A stretch of DNA of 64,000 nt from Chryseobacterium cucumeris (GCF_001593385.1 NZ_LUVZ01000001.1:496001-560000), one strand, 5' to 3'. Shown: positions 9,335 to 18,295, counted from the first letter of the stretch. The notes: generated by a model from the letters alone, not told the origin. A program made the numbers and translations.

Positions 9335-9835
9335 ATGGGCAGAAAATACGAGAGCATAGAAGAATTAAGAAGAAAGAAAAAACTGCTTCAGGGTGAAATA
9401 AGTGATCTGGAAAATCTTCTTACCTTCAAAAATACAAAAGAAAGCTTAAGTGCATTTACCAATGGTTTAAGTGATCAGTATCTTCAGGAAAAGATTGATG
9501 AAGACGGTGATGAAAAAGTAGTTTTAAGAAAAGATGTCATTGCCAAACAGCTTACTTCAGAAGTAAAAGATCTTCTGATCAGCAAAAATACAGCTGTAGG
9601 TATTGCGAGCTCTGCTTTCAAAGGAGGAAACCTTACAGACGGGCTTGTAAAACTAGGGGTTACTGCTATCGTAGGGAACTATGCCAAAAAGAATATGAAA
9701 AGTTCCAACTGGAAGAAAAAACTGATTGGTGCAGCATTGATTTACCTTGCTCCTATTGCTCTGAAATATGTCAGAAAAAAGATGGAGGTTTATCAGAAAA
9801 ATAAAAGTGTTTCAAGTATGGAGCAATTGATATAA
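9335..9835 (+). CDS. Hypothetical protein of the YtxH/holin-like group
   Basis: A 166-residue protein with a charged coiled-coil-like N-terminus (residues 5-35, Lys/Glu rich) and a C-terminal half containing two weakly hydrophobic stretches (about 97-117 and 130-147) that may associate with membrane. The function is unknown. Its position three bases after the holin-like gene, with YtxH just upstream, suggests a small membrane-associated module. The gene converges on the RNA methyltransferase gene with a long inverted repeat between the stop codons. Confidence 0.65.
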   Translation: MGRKYESIEELRRKKKLLQGEISDLENLLTFKNTKESLSAFTNGLSDQYLQEKIDEDGDEKVVLRKDVIAKQLTSEVKDLLISKNTAVGIASSAFKGGNLTDGLVKLGVTAIVGNYAKKNMKSSNWKKKLIGAALIYLAPIALKYVRKKMEVYQKNKSVSSMEQLI

Positions 9836-9844
9836 AAATCAGAT

Positions 9845-9912
9845 ATCAGAAACCAGACGCCGGATATTATTCAGTAATATTTTACAATAATTTTTAACCT
9901 CTGGTTTCTGAT
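9845..9912. repeat. Nested inverted repeat between converging genes
   Basis: Outer arms of 13 perfect pairs (ATCAGAAACCAGA at 9845-9857 and its complement at 9900-9912) enclose a 42-base core with an inner ATATTA/TAATAT hairpin. It could act as a two-way terminator, but the size and the duplicated ATCAG at the left edge look like a dispersed palindromic repeat. Confidence 0.6.
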
Positions 9913-9915
9913 TTT

Positions 9916-10641
9916 CTATTTTGAAAATAACTGTCCTAAAATAATCCCGGCAGCCATTGACACATTGAGGCTTTCTGTAGACTGGGATTTTCCAAATCTA
10001 GGAATACTGATGCTTTTTTGTACCAGTTTTTCCGTCTCCGGTCTCATTCCGTTTCCTTCATTTCCTAAAATAAGGTTTAGCTTTTCGGGTTTCTGGAAAG
10101 TATAGATATTCTCTCCTTCCATATCTGTTCCGATATTTACATTCTCTGTTTTGGAAAGATATTCCACCAGATCAGTATACACCACATTCACTCTGGTAAA
10201 AGATCCCATGGTTGCCTGAATGACTTTCGGATTGTACACATCTACGGTATCTTCACTACAGATGATCTGTTCAATACCAAACCAGTCTGCAAGACGTATA
10301 ATGGTTCCCAGGTTTCCGGGATCCTGTATTCCATCCAAAACCAATTGTATATTCTTATCTTCCCATTTTTCTTCCTCAGCAAGATAACATACCGCCACGG
10401 AATCTTTTGGAGTTTTAAGAAAACTTATTTTTTTTAATTCATTTTCAGAGATATGGGTAACAGGGATATCACTACGGTCCAATTTTTGTGGATCGGTTGA
10501 CAATATTTCTTTAACTTTAAAGTTAGAATTAGAAAGTTCACAAATGATTTTATTACCTTCAACCAAAAACAAATTGTATTTTTGTCTGAACTTCTTTTTA
10601 TCTAAAGATTGTAAAACTTTTATTGTATGAGCTGTAAGCAT
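9916..10641 (-). CDS. TrmH/SpoU family RNA methyltransferase
   Basis: A 241-residue SPOUT-class enzyme transferring a methyl group from S-adenosylmethionine, typically to a ribose 2'-OH of rRNA or tRNA. Residues 1-90 form the SpoU substrate-binding domain (KFRQKYNLFLVEG). The catalytic domain shows LDGIQDPGNLGTIIRLADWFG, NPKVIQATMGS and the knot motifs LILGNEGNG and SIPRFGKSQSTESLNVSMAAGI. The target nucleotide is unknown. I chose MLTAHTI at 10641; an earlier in-frame ATG at 10659 adds six residues. The 5' end overlaps that of tamL, transcribed oppositely. Confidence 0.9.
   Translation of the reverse strand: MLTAHTIKVLQSLDKKKFRQKYNLFLVEGNKIICELSNSNFKVKEILSTDPQKLDRSDIPVTHISENELKKISFLKTPKDSVAVCYLAEEEKWEDKNIQLVLDGIQDPGNLGTIIRLADWFGIEQIICSEDTVDVYNPKVIQATMGSFTRVNVVYTDLVEYLSKTENVNIGTDMEGENIYTFQKPEKLNLILGNEGNGMRPETEKLVQKSISIPRFGKSQSTESLNVSMAAGIILGQLFSK
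10577..10584 (+). promoter_or_regulatory. -7 box for tamL, inside the opposing methyltransferase gene
   Basis: TATTTTTG matches TAnnTTTG and lies 43 bases before the tamL ATG. It sits within codons of the methyltransferase gene on the other strand, which is required because the two genes overlap at their 5' ends. Confidence 0.5.
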
Positions 10642-13236
10642 TATAAGAATTCTCCTCAAAAATATTATAAAATTATCTCATTTGCAACATTTGTTGGTCT
10701 CCTTTATGCTTGTAGTACGACAAAAAAAGTTCCTGAGGGCGAATATCTGCTTACCAAGAACAGTTTAGAGTTCGAGGATAAGAAAGTATTTTTCGATGAG
10801 GAACTTAAAGATTATATTCAGCAGAAGCCCAATAAAAAGCAGTTTCTTTTCATGCCATTAAGTCTCCTTCTGTACAATATGGCGGATCCGAAATACGACA
10901 CTATACTTAATGAATATATGACCTATCCCGGCGAGATGAGAAATCAGAAGCTGAGAGATTCTTTATTCCTTAAATATAATATGAAAAGCAGTGTCGGAAA
11001 AAGTCTTCTTTTCGACCGTTTACTGCACAACTGGGGAACACCGCCGGTTATTCTTGATCAGACAAGAAGTGAAAAAAGTGCTGAATCTATAAAGAAAAGA
11101 CTTACCTACAGGGGATATTGGGATGCTGATGTCAATTTTAAACATACACTGGATTCCGCTTCCAAAAAAGCATCGGTTAATTATTCCATCAAACATAATG
11201 ATCCTACACGTATCAAGGATTATTTCTATAATATTCCGGATCAGGGGATCAAAGGGTATTACAACTATAATCTGAACAGAAGTCTTGTAAGATCCGGACA
11301 GATCCTTGACCAGACCGTTCTGGAAAGAGAGGTGACCAGAATTACGGATCTGATGAGAGAGTTTGGTTTCTACAGGTTCAATGCTTCCAATGATGAAGTT
11401 TATTTCGTTGCAGATTCCCTTAAAAGCAGAAAGCAGGTTCCTTTAACCCTGGAAATTCATAAAGATTCCCTGGATACTCCTTATAAAATAGCCACTTTTG
11501 GAAATATTGACGTTGCTATTGTGGATGAACCCGGTGATTATCCTAAAAACACCAAAAAAGATAGCTTAAGGAGAATAAGATTCCATACGATGAATGATAA
11601 ATATAAACTTTCATCGGTGTGGAGAGCTATTATTCCGGACAGTAAAAAGGTTTTTGACCAAACGAAACTGGACGTAACCAAGAGAAATCTTTTATCGATG
11701 AATAACTTTAGCATCGTTAAAGCAAGAGACTCACTTAGACAAGGCGGAATGACCTCTCCAAACGACAGTATTGTAGATGTTTTGTATGTACTGAAACCAC
11801 TTCCGAAATACGAACTTAAAGTGGGAACAGATATTAACTATTCTCAGGTTTTAAACCTGGGGATCTCCCCTTCTGTGGACCTTACCACCCGAAATGTTTT
11901 TAGAGGAGCGGAAAACCTTTCTACCAGTCTTTCAGGAACATTTGGTTCTATCAGAAGTACAAAAGATATCAGTAAAAGAGTTGCAGCCTACGAAATATCA
12001 GCTCAGGCATCCCTGAACTTCCCAAGACTGCTGCTTCCTTTTAATTATTATAAATTCATTCCAAAACGATACACGCCTACATCATCTATTTTGCTGGGGG
12101 CATCCATACAGAACAACATCGGTTTGGGAAGGTTGATTTTCAATACGGGACTGAACTATCAGGCAAGTGTTAATGATCAGGTGTATCACAAGCTTACTTT
12201 ATTCAATACTCAGGTCAGTCTGACAAAAAATAAAGATGCGTACTATGACTACTTTGTGAATGACGGAAGGGTAAAAGATGAAGTATTCGGAAATTATTTT
12301 ATGTTTAACCCGGAAACTGCGCAGACCGGACAAGATTATAAAGATGGAAAACTCAGTGTAGATGAAGTTTCCAAAATGATTATTGAGAACGATGCTTACC
12401 GTGGAAGCCTTAATCAGCAGGGAAGAGATCTTTTAACAGCCTTTACCGGAACATTGGTGAACAAAGACAGACAAACTCAGGATGTCCTTATTTCTTCCAT
12501 GATCTACAATTTTGTCTATAGTGAAATTGGAAAGAAAGAATATCCAAATGCCTTTTATTTTAACGGAAAAGTGGAGCTTGCGGGAAATATATTAAGTATA
12601 TTCAATAAAAAAGATAACGGCGGAGGTATTGTTACCGGCCCGCAAGGAACTATTTTCGGACTGCCTTACGCACAGTTTGTAAAATTTGATATTGATACAA
12701 GAAAATATTTTAAGTTTAACGGAAACCAGACATTGGTACTGCGCCAGTTTATCGGAGTTGGAATACCTTATGGAAACTCTCAGGATATGCCCATCATCAA
12801 GTCTTATTTCAACGGAGGTTCCAACGATATCAGAGCCTGGGTAGCCTTTGGAGGATTAGGTCCTGCAGATTCTCAGGTGGATGAAAGAGTTCGTACCTAT
12901 ATGACAGACAATCTAAAACTTACCACTAATATTGAATATCGAATTCCTTTCAATAAAACTTATGAAGGCGCTTTATTTACCGATATCGGAAATACATGGA
13001 GTCTTCGTAACTATAACGATGGATATGGAGATGAATTTAAGTTCGGTAAGTTCTGGAAACAGGTGGGTATCGGAAGTGGATTCGGATTAAGATTAAATAT
13101 TGCCTACGTAACAGCGAGAATTGACCTTGCGTATAAGATCTATGACCCGAATAAACCTGAAGGCGACCGATGGAGATTCAAATTCATCCAACCTTTCAAA
13201 CCAACAGTTAATATCGCGTTCGGATATCCTTTCTAA
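10627..13236 (+). CDS. tamL: TamL-like outer-membrane lipoprotein (BamA/TamA family)
   Basis: An 869-residue Omp85-superfamily protein with a lipobox at Cys29 (GLLYACSTTKK), which distinguishes the Bacteroidota TamL from TamA. It has an N-terminal POTRA-containing part (to about residue 390) and a C-terminal 16-strand barrel. The barrel includes the SYFNGGSNDIRAW segment with the conserved R of the Omp85 lid-loop motif, and it ends in Phe. It probably helps to insert proteins in the outer membrane or maintain lipid balance, in concert with TamB, which is not in the window. Its start lies inside the divergent methyltransferase gene, and its stop overlaps the converging SanA-like gene by four bases. 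Confidence 0.85.
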   Translation: MSCKHYKNSPQKYYKIISFATFVGLLYACSTTKKVPEGEYLLTKNSLEFEDKKVFFDEELKDYIQQKPNKKQFLFMPLSLLLYNMADPKYDTILNEYMTYPGEMRNQKLRDSLFLKYNMKSSVGKSLLFDRLLHNWGTPPVILDQTRSEKSAESIKKRLTYRGYWDADVNFKHTLDSASKKASVNYSIKHNDPTRIKDYFYNIPDQGIKGYYNYNLNRSLVRSGQILDQTVLEREVTRITDLMREFGFYRFNASNDEVYFVADSLKSRKQVPLTLEIHKDSLDTPYKIATFGNIDVAIVDEPGDYPKNTKKDSLRRIRFHTMNDKYKLSSVWRAIIPDSKKVFDQTKLDVTKRNLLSMNNFSIVKARDSLRQGGMTSPNDSIVDVLYVLKPLPKYELKVGTDINYSQVLNLGISPSVDLTTRNVFRGAENLSTSLSGTFGSIRSTKDISKRVAAYEISAQASLNFPRLLLPFNYYKFIPKRYTPTSSILLGASIQNNIGLGRLIFNTGLNYQASVNDQVYHKLTLFNTQVSLTKNKDAYYDYFVNDGRVKDEVFGNYFMFNPETAQTGQDYKDGKLSVDEVSKMIIENDAYRGSLNQQGRDLLTAFTGTLVNKDRQTQDVLISSMIYNFVYSEIGKKEYPNAFYFNGKVELAGNILSIFNKKDNGGGIVTGPQGTIFGLPYAQFVKFDIDTRKYFKFNGNQTLVLRQFIGVGIPYGNSQDMPIIKSYFNGGSNDIRAWVAFGGLGPADSQVDERVRTYMTDNLKLTTNIEYRIPFNKTYEGALFTDIGNTWSLRNYNDGYGDEFKFGKFWKQVGIGSGFGLRLNIAYVTARIDLAYKIYDPNKPEGDRWRFKFIQPFKPTVNIAFGYPF

Positions 13237-13850
13237 TCTGGAGAAACGCCTAAAATAAAATAGACTACAGCAATCACACGGGCGAGGATTTCCCTCGTCT
13301 GGTTTCTGTAGAAACTCTCGGGTTTTGTGACATCCTGCGCATCAAATCCCAAAGCATTCATATCATTATTTCTTGCAAAAAACAATGCTCTCAGGTTGTG
13401 ATATCCCTGAGATACAATGATGACATTCTTCTTCTTATAAACATCCTTACAACGAAGAATACTTTTATAGGTATTAAAACCTTTAGGATCTTCCACAATA
13501 ATATCTTCAGGCACACCTTCCTGATTGATCAGATAGTTTTTCATTGCTCCCGGTTCGTTATAACCTTTGCTTTTTTCCCCGCTTACTATAATTTTCTTGA
13601 TTTTCCCATGATGGTAAAGAAGGGCTGTGGCATCCATTCTTTTGGTGAAATAAGGATTGGATTTTCCGGATCTCATTTTTGGAGATGTTCCCAGAACCAA
13701 AGCAATTTCACGAGGTGGAATTTTTGAGATTTTGGTATAAGTTCTCCCATTGGTAAGCCCGAAAACCCACACATTACAGAAGCATATCATCAGAACTCCC
13801 AATTCCAGTGATATAAACCCAAGGTTAAATATGTTCCTAATGACTCTCAA
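13233..13850 (-). CDS. SanA/YdcF-like DUF218 membrane protein
   Basis: A 205-residue protein with one N-terminal membrane span (about residues 10-32) and a DUF218 domain (ALVLGTSPK, KIIVSGEKSKGYNEPGAMKNYL, VEDPKGFNTYKS, VIIVSQGYHNLRALFFAR). This is the family of E. coli SanA and YdcF, linked to envelope integrity and tolerance of large antibiotics; the chemical role is not established. It overlaps the upstream oxidoreductase gene by four bases (ATGA type), so they form an operon. Its 3' end overlaps the tamL stop from the opposite strand by four bases with no terminator visible between them. Confidence 0.85.
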   Translation of the reverse strand: MRVIRNIFNLGFISLELGVLMICFCNVWVFGLTNGRTYTKISKIPPREIALVLGTSPKMRSGKSNPYFTKRMDATALLYHHGKIKKIIVSGEKSKGYNEPGAMKNYLINQEGVPEDIIVEDPKGFNTYKSILRCKDVYKKKNVIIVSQGYHNLRALFFARNNDMNALGFDAQDVTKPESFYRNQTREILARVIAVVYFILGVSPD

Positions 13851-14971
13851 CTAAGATCAAAGTTAAGCTTTATTTTTTTACTTTTCACAATAGACATACA
13901 GGCTAAAATATGTCCCTGCGCTTCCTCTTTTTCGGTAAGATACTCATTTTCTAACAGTTCTACTTCTCCTTCATCTAAAGAACATTCACAACTTCCGCAG
14001 ATTCCGGATTTGCAGGAATAAGGGACAGGAAACTTTTTCATCAGAAGCTGCTGAAGGATTTTATCCTTGTTATCAGGAAGCTGGGTCGTATATTTTTTCC
14101 CTAGCATGGTAAATTCGACCTCAATATTTTCAATCAGAGGAAATTCTTTTTCTACAGGATAAATATCATCATTAAATTCTTCAAAAAGTTCAAAATGAAT
14201 ATTCTTTTTCGGAATTCCGTGATGATAACATGCATTGGCCAATGTCTTGATCATTTCTCCTTTTCCGCATATCAATACTTCATCCACGGCATCCCAAATG
14301 GTGGATTCTTCATCTGTATCATCCAAATGAAGGATCTGATTGATGATCAAATGTAACTTCTTCTCATCCAGTCTGCCATAGAAAAACTGATCTGCTGTTT
14401 TCTCCTGAGAAAAGAAATAAAATATCTGAAGCCTGTCACCATATGTTCTGGCAAGGTTGTCCAACTGTTCGCGATAGACTAAATCTTCTGAACTTTTATT
14501 TCCAAAAAATAAAAACAACCGCGTTCTGGGTTCATTGTGAAGAATATTTTTGAAATGACTTAAAATAGGGGTAATTCCAATGCCTGCTGCAAAAGCAACA
14601 ATAGTTCTGAATTCACTGGGTTTGGATACAATGGTAAATCTCCCGGAAGGTTCACTTACCCAAAGTTCATCACCAGCATTATAATTTTGAAATAACTGCG
14701 AAGTAGCTCCTTCAGAGGAATTCACCTTTATCCCCAGACATATTTTCTCTTCATAAGGAGCTGAAGTCATTGAATAATCATTAATAACTTCTTTCCCATG
14801 TGATTGAAATCTTATACTGACGAACTGCCCGGCTTCAAACCTGAAATTTTCTCTTAAATTCTCAGGAATATCAAACTCCAGAGAAAAAGTATTTTTGGTC
14901 AGCTCTTCCTTTTTCGCTATTTTTAACGGATGAAACTGTATCAGTTTCCCTTTATAGATTTGTTGTTCCAT
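13847..14971 (-). CDS. Flavin- and 2Fe-2S-containing oxidoreductase (PaaE/Hcr-like)
   Basis: A 374-residue electron-transfer protein. Residues 20-120 are an FAD-binding ferredoxin-reductase domain (DYSMTSAP as the FAD motif). Residues 130-270 are the NAD(P)H domain (AFAAGIGITPILS). Residues 285-374 are a plant-type ferredoxin domain with CKSGICGSC plus a distal Cys (ACMSI). The arrangement matches PaaE-type reductases of phenylacetyl-CoA epoxidase and Hcr, but no oxygenase gene is nearby, so the partner is unknown. An insertion of about 25 residues (DDTDEESTIWDAVDE) is present in the NAD domain. It is cotranscribed with the SanA-like gene. Confidence 0.88.
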   Translation of the reverse strand: MEQQIYKGKLIQFHPLKIAKKEELTKNTFSLEFDIPENLRENFRFEAGQFVSIRFQSHGKEVINDYSMTSAPYEEKICLGIKVNSSEGATSQLFQNYNAGDELWVSEPSGRFTIVSKPSEFRTIVAFAAGIGITPILSHFKNILHNEPRTRLFLFFGNKSSEDLVYREQLDNLARTYGDRLQIFYFFSQEKTADQFFYGRLDEKKLHLIINQILHLDDTDEESTIWDAVDEVLICGKGEMIKTLANACYHHGIPKKNIHFELFEEFNDDIYPVEKEFPLIENIEVEFTMLGKKYTTQLPDNKDKILQQLLMKKFPVPYSCKSGICGSCECSLDEGEVELLENEYLTEKEEAQGHILACMSIVKSKKIKLNFDLS

Positions 14972-15004
14972 AACTTCAATTCAAAAATAGATAAAAAATA
15001 ATTT

Positions 15005-15565
15005 ATGAAGAAGATAATTTTATCCACGTTACTTCTTACTGCACTGTACAGCTGTAAAAAAGAAGGTCAGAAAACTGAAGACACAGCTGGCGCAGACCCT
15101 GTTTCTGTATCTCAAACTACAGAACCTGAAGGAAGTACAGCTATCCCCCAAGAACTTTCCCCTGAAAATGTAAGCCAGCATTTGGCAAAAAATAATGATA
15201 CTTTATATGTAACCAATTTTTTTGCAACCTGGTGCGGCCCATGTATCAGAGAAATTCCAAGTTTTAAAAGTAAAATGGAGGAATTGAAAGGCAAACCTGT
15301 AAAATTCACTTTCGTGAACCTTGATGATAAGGCAGATTGGGCTGGTGCTGTTAAAAATTTTGCTGCAGAAAATAAATTGGGAGGCAGCATTATCCTACTG
15401 GATGGACAAAAATTAGATCCAAACTTCTTTCACAACAACTTCAAACAATGGGACGGAGGTTCTATTCCCTTTACTTTCATGAGAAAAGGTGATAAAACTG
15501 ACGAATATCTGGGAATGATGACGGAAGATGTTTTGAATTCTAAAATCGATTCTTTCCTAAAATAA
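15005..15565 (+). CDS. TlpA-like thioredoxin-fold lipoprotein
   Basis: A 186-residue thiol-disulfide protein with a lipobox at Cys17 (TALYSCKK), an acidic low-complexity linker (about 20-50) and a thioredoxin domain. The redox motif is WCGPC (Cys77 and Cys80), and the cis-proline segment is GGSIPFTFM. It probably reduces disulfides in the periplasm. It is 23 bases upstream of an iron-type ABC permease gene, so it may be cotranscribed; whether it serves that transporter cannot be told. Confidence 0.85.
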   Translation: MKKIILSTLLLTALYSCKKEGQKTEDTAGADPVSVSQTTEPEGSTAIPQELSPENVSQHLAKNNDTLYVTNFFATWCGPCIREIPSFKSKMEELKGKPVKFTFVNLDDKADWAGAVKNFAAENKLGGSIILLDGQKLDPNFFHNNFKQWDGGSIPFTFMRKGDKTDEYLGMMTEDVLNSKIDSFLK

Positions 15566-15588
15566 ATAGACTGAACTCTTTCTGAATC

Positions 15589-16560
15589 ATGTCAAAAAGA
15601 TTTAAAATCCTGTGTTTATTATTCGTGATTGCCATTATTGCAAGCGCAATTATTAATCTGAACACAGGATTTTTAAGTTTAAGCTTCCAAGACTTCTTTC
15701 AGGATTCTGCGCACAGCCAGATTGCTGAAATCCGTATCAACCGTGTCCTAGTAATGATGCTGGCTGGGATTTCCATTCCTACTTCTGGTTTCCTGATGCA
15801 GGAATATTTTCAAAATCCACTGGCAGGACCTGATATATTGGGGATAACATCAGTCGCCAGTTTATCAGTTGCTTTTTATATTTTCTTTTCCCATACTATT
15901 TCCCTTCCTGAATTTTTACAGAATAGTTTTCTCAGTTTATCAGCTATTGTAGGAAGCTTACTGTTGATGTTGGTACTCCTCTCTATGTCCAATAGATTTC
16001 AGGACAAATCATATCTTATTATTTTCGGGTTTTTGGTATCTGCTTTTGCCGGAGCTATTGTTTCTCTGCTTCAGTTTTATGCAGAAAATCAGAGTCTTAA
16101 AAACTATATTTTATGGTCTTTCGGAGCGAATAATATGGTAACGAGGAATCAGATCTATGTACTTTCCGTTCTGGTCTTAATCGGAATGTTGATCTGCTTC
16201 AGAGCGATAAAACCACTTATTGGAAATTCTCTGGGTAATTCCTATGCACAAAGTTTAGGTGTAAATTTGAAACAGTTGAAACTTTTAATAATCGTGGCGT
16301 CTTCTCTCTTATCCGCTTCTGTCACTGCATTTTTAGGACCTATTCTGTTTATTGGAATCATTGTGCCACACTTTTGCAGACTTGTTTATAATCCATCCAG
16401 ATTATGGCAGCAATGGATTCTTAATATGTTTCTGGGAATGCTGATTATGTTATTTTTCTCTGTCATTGCAGAAAAAACACAGATTCCTTTGAATGTAATA
16501 AGTTCTGTATTCGGGATTCCTGTGATTCTCATGATGCTGTTGAAACAGAATAAAGTGTGA
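15589..16560 (+). CDS. FecCD-family iron-chelate ABC transporter permease
   Basis: A 323-residue integral membrane protein with about nine to ten spans and FecCD hallmarks: RINRVLVMMLAGISIPTSGFLMQ near residues 45-67, NPLAGPDILGI, and the C-terminal GPILFIGIIVPHFCRL coupling region. It would form the channel for a siderophore, haem or cobalamin importer as a homodimer. The ATPase gene lies 786 bases downstream, separated by a repeat and a GxxExxY gene. No periplasmic binding protein is encoded in this window. Confidence 0.88.
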   Translation: MSKRFKILCLLFVIAIIASAIINLNTGFLSLSFQDFFQDSAHSQIAEIRINRVLVMMLAGISIPTSGFLMQEYFQNPLAGPDILGITSVASLSVAFYIFFSHTISLPEFLQNSFLSLSAIVGSLLLMLVLLSMSNRFQDKSYLIIFGFLVSAFAGAIVSLLQFYAENQSLKNYILWSFGANNMVTRNQIYVLSVLVLIGMLICFRAIKPLIGNSLGNSYAQSLGVNLKQLKLLIIVASSLLSASVTAFLGPILFIGIIVPHFCRLVYNPSRLWQQWILNMFLGMLIMLFFSVIAEKTQIPLNVISSVFGIPVILMMLLKQNKV

Positions 16561-16567
16561 TTTTTTT

Positions 16568-16768
16568 GTTGGATAAACGCAAAGGCGCAAAAAACTTTTA
16601 AAAATTTTATATTTTTAAGACGCAAAGATTTTATCTCCGATAAAATTGAGCACCTCATATTCTAAACAAAAAATTTCTCCAATACCTTGCTGAAAATCTT
16701 CGATTTTATCGCGCCTTAAAATATTACACAAAATATTAAAAGCCTTTGCGTCTTCGCGTTTACCCAAC
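16568..16768. repeat. About 200-bp inverted-repeat element (MITE- or REP-like)
   Basis: The ends are imperfect inverted repeats of about 31 bases: GTTGGATAAACGC at 16568 faces GCGTTTACCCAAC ending at 16768, with further pairing through AAGGCGCAAA and TTTGCGTCTTCGCG. Inner hairpins such as GATTTTATC-tcc-GATAAAAT occur. It encodes nothing that I can see, and lies just after the permease stop codon. Confidence 0.6.
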
Positions 16769-16869
16769 ATTTCGCATCAATAGGCATACTATGTTCCAAA
16801 ATCATTAGTAACAGTCTTTGTAATTATTAAGCAACTATTCATATATTTAAGTCCAACAAAACACCACAA

Positions 16870-17247
16870 ATGACAGAAAATGAATTATCAAAAGTAGTTT
16901 TTGAAACAGGTTTAAAGATTCACAGAAAACTTGGAGCAGGATTATTTGAGCATGTGTACGAAGAATGCATGTTCTATGAGTTAACAAAAGCAGGATTTTT
17001 AGTAGAAAAGCAAAAGCTACTTCCAATCATTTATGAAGATTTGAAAATAGAGAATGCTTTCAGACTCGATATGATTATTGAAAACAAAGTAATTCTGGAA
17101 ATAAAAACAGTTGAGTATATATCACCTACTCATAAAGCGCAGCTTTTAACTTACTTAAAAATGACAAACTGTAAATTGGGATTATTACTTAACTTTCAAT
17201 CTGATGTCTTCAAAAACGGAGTAACAAGAATTGTGAACAACTTATAA
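16870..17247 (+). CDS. GxxExxY protein with PD-(D/E)XK-like nuclease fold
   Basis: A 125-residue protein of the GxxExxY family. The name motif is GLFEHVY at about residues 24-30. The downstream FRLDMIIENKVILEIKTVE (about 58-76) places Asp and Glu-x-Lys as in PD-(D/E)XK nucleases. The biological role of the family is not known. It interrupts the permease and ATPase genes of one transporter and lies between copies of a TTTGCGTCTTCGCG-containing repeat, which suggests acquisition as a cassette. It is intact, with a small hairpin after the stop. Confidence 0.85.
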   Translation: MTENELSKVVFETGLKIHRKLGAGLFEHVYEECMFYELTKAGFLVEKQKLLPIIYEDLKIENAFRLDMIIENKVILEIKTVEYISPTHKAQLLTYLKMTNCKLGLLLNFQSDVFKNGVTRIVNNL

Positions 17248-17263
17248 AATAAAACATGATAAA

Positions 17264-17338
17264 AATTTGACAAAGTCAAATTCCTTGCGTCTTAAAACAT
17301 TATTTTTGTAAAAAACTTTGCGTCTTCGCGAAAACGAA
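17264..17338 (+). repeat. Hairpin and partial second copy of the GCGTCTTCGCG repeat
   Basis: A nineteen-base inverted repeat (AATTTGAC-aaa-GTCAAATT, 17264-17282) after the GxxExxY stop is followed by TTGCGTCTTAAAACATT and ACTTTGCGTCTTCGCG. The latter aligns in the same orientation with the right half of the element ending at 16768. Confidence 0.55.
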
Positions 17339-17345
17339 CAAAAAC

Positions 17346-18269
17346 ATGCATCTACAGATCAAACAGGCAAATATCGGATACAATACAACTTTAATCTCCA
17401 ATGCCAATGCAGATTTAAAGCTTGGTGATGTATGCCTGCTGATTGGTAATAACGGTGTAGGAAAAACAACATTAATCAAATCTATCCTGCATCAGCTCCC
17501 TTTACTGAATGGGGAAATTTCTATTAATGGAAAAAATGTAAAAAATCTTTCGGTAAAAGAGATTGCGGAGAATATTGCCATTGTCTTTTCAAAGTCAGTT
17601 ATTCCACAGCATTATACCGTTGAAGATCTTATTTCTCTGGGAAAGTATATCTACTACCCTTTTTATTTTGAACTTAAAAAAGAGGATCGTGAAGAGGTTG
17701 CACATATTATTGAAGAACTGGATCTTAATCAGTACCGATATACTCTTTTGAAAAACCTATCAGATGGAAATCTTCAGAAAGCGTTTATTGGCCGTGCTAT
17801 TACCCAAAATTCGCCTATTATCATTCTGGATGAGCCCACTACCCATTTGGATGAAAAAAATAAAATCATCATTCTAAAAACCCTGAGAAAGCTGGCTAAG
17901 GAACAGAACAAGCTTATCCTTTTTTCTTCTCATGACTGGAGACTGGCCAAAGAATTCGCAGACAAAATATGGTATGTAAAGGAAAATCATTTGTATTTCG
18001 GAATTGTTGAGGACATTTTGCTTCAGCATAATGAACTTACGAATGCTTCCTTATTTCAAATCAATGAGACCTTTATTCCGCCAGTGATCTCTGCACCACA
18101 GTTTCACAAGGAAATGCTGTATTCTCTGCTTCAAAAAAACTTCCAAAAAGACCTGTCTGACCTGAATTTCGAATTTCAGAACCCATTTTGGGTAATTGCT
18201 AAGGATTTCTCTACCTATCAATGTGAATCTTTTGAAGAAATCATCGATTTAGTCTCAAACATTCATTAA
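17346..18269 (+). CDS. FecE-like ABC transporter ATP-binding protein
   Basis: A 307-residue ATPase. Walker A is GNNGVGKTT (about 33-41); the signature is LSDGNLQKAF, with SDGN in place of the usual SGGE-type residues; Walker B is IIILDEPTTHLD; and the switch histidine is in SSHDW. It should drive the FecCD-type permease encoded upstream. It is about 50 residues longer than the usual FecE, the extra part being C-terminal (residues 245-307) and unrelated to anything I recognise. The separation from the permease gene by a repeat-bordered gene suggests a disrupted operon; a promoter for this gene is not evident. Confidence 0.85.
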   Translation: MHLQIKQANIGYNTTLISNANADLKLGDVCLLIGNNGVGKTTLIKSILHQLPLLNGEISINGKNVKNLSVKEIAENIAIVFSKSVIPQHYTVEDLISLGKYIYYPFYFELKKEDREEVAHIIEELDLNQYRYTLLKNLSDGNLQKAFIGRAITQNSPIIILDEPTTHLDEKNKIIILKTLRKLAKEQNKLILFSSHDWRLAKEFADKIWYVKENHLYFGIVEDILLQHNELTNASLFQINETFIPPVISAPQFHKEMLYSLLQKNFQKDLSDLNFEFQNPFWVIAKDFSTYQCESFEEIIDLVSNIH

Positions 18270-18295
18270 TACTTGATTTTCTTTGATTTATCCAC

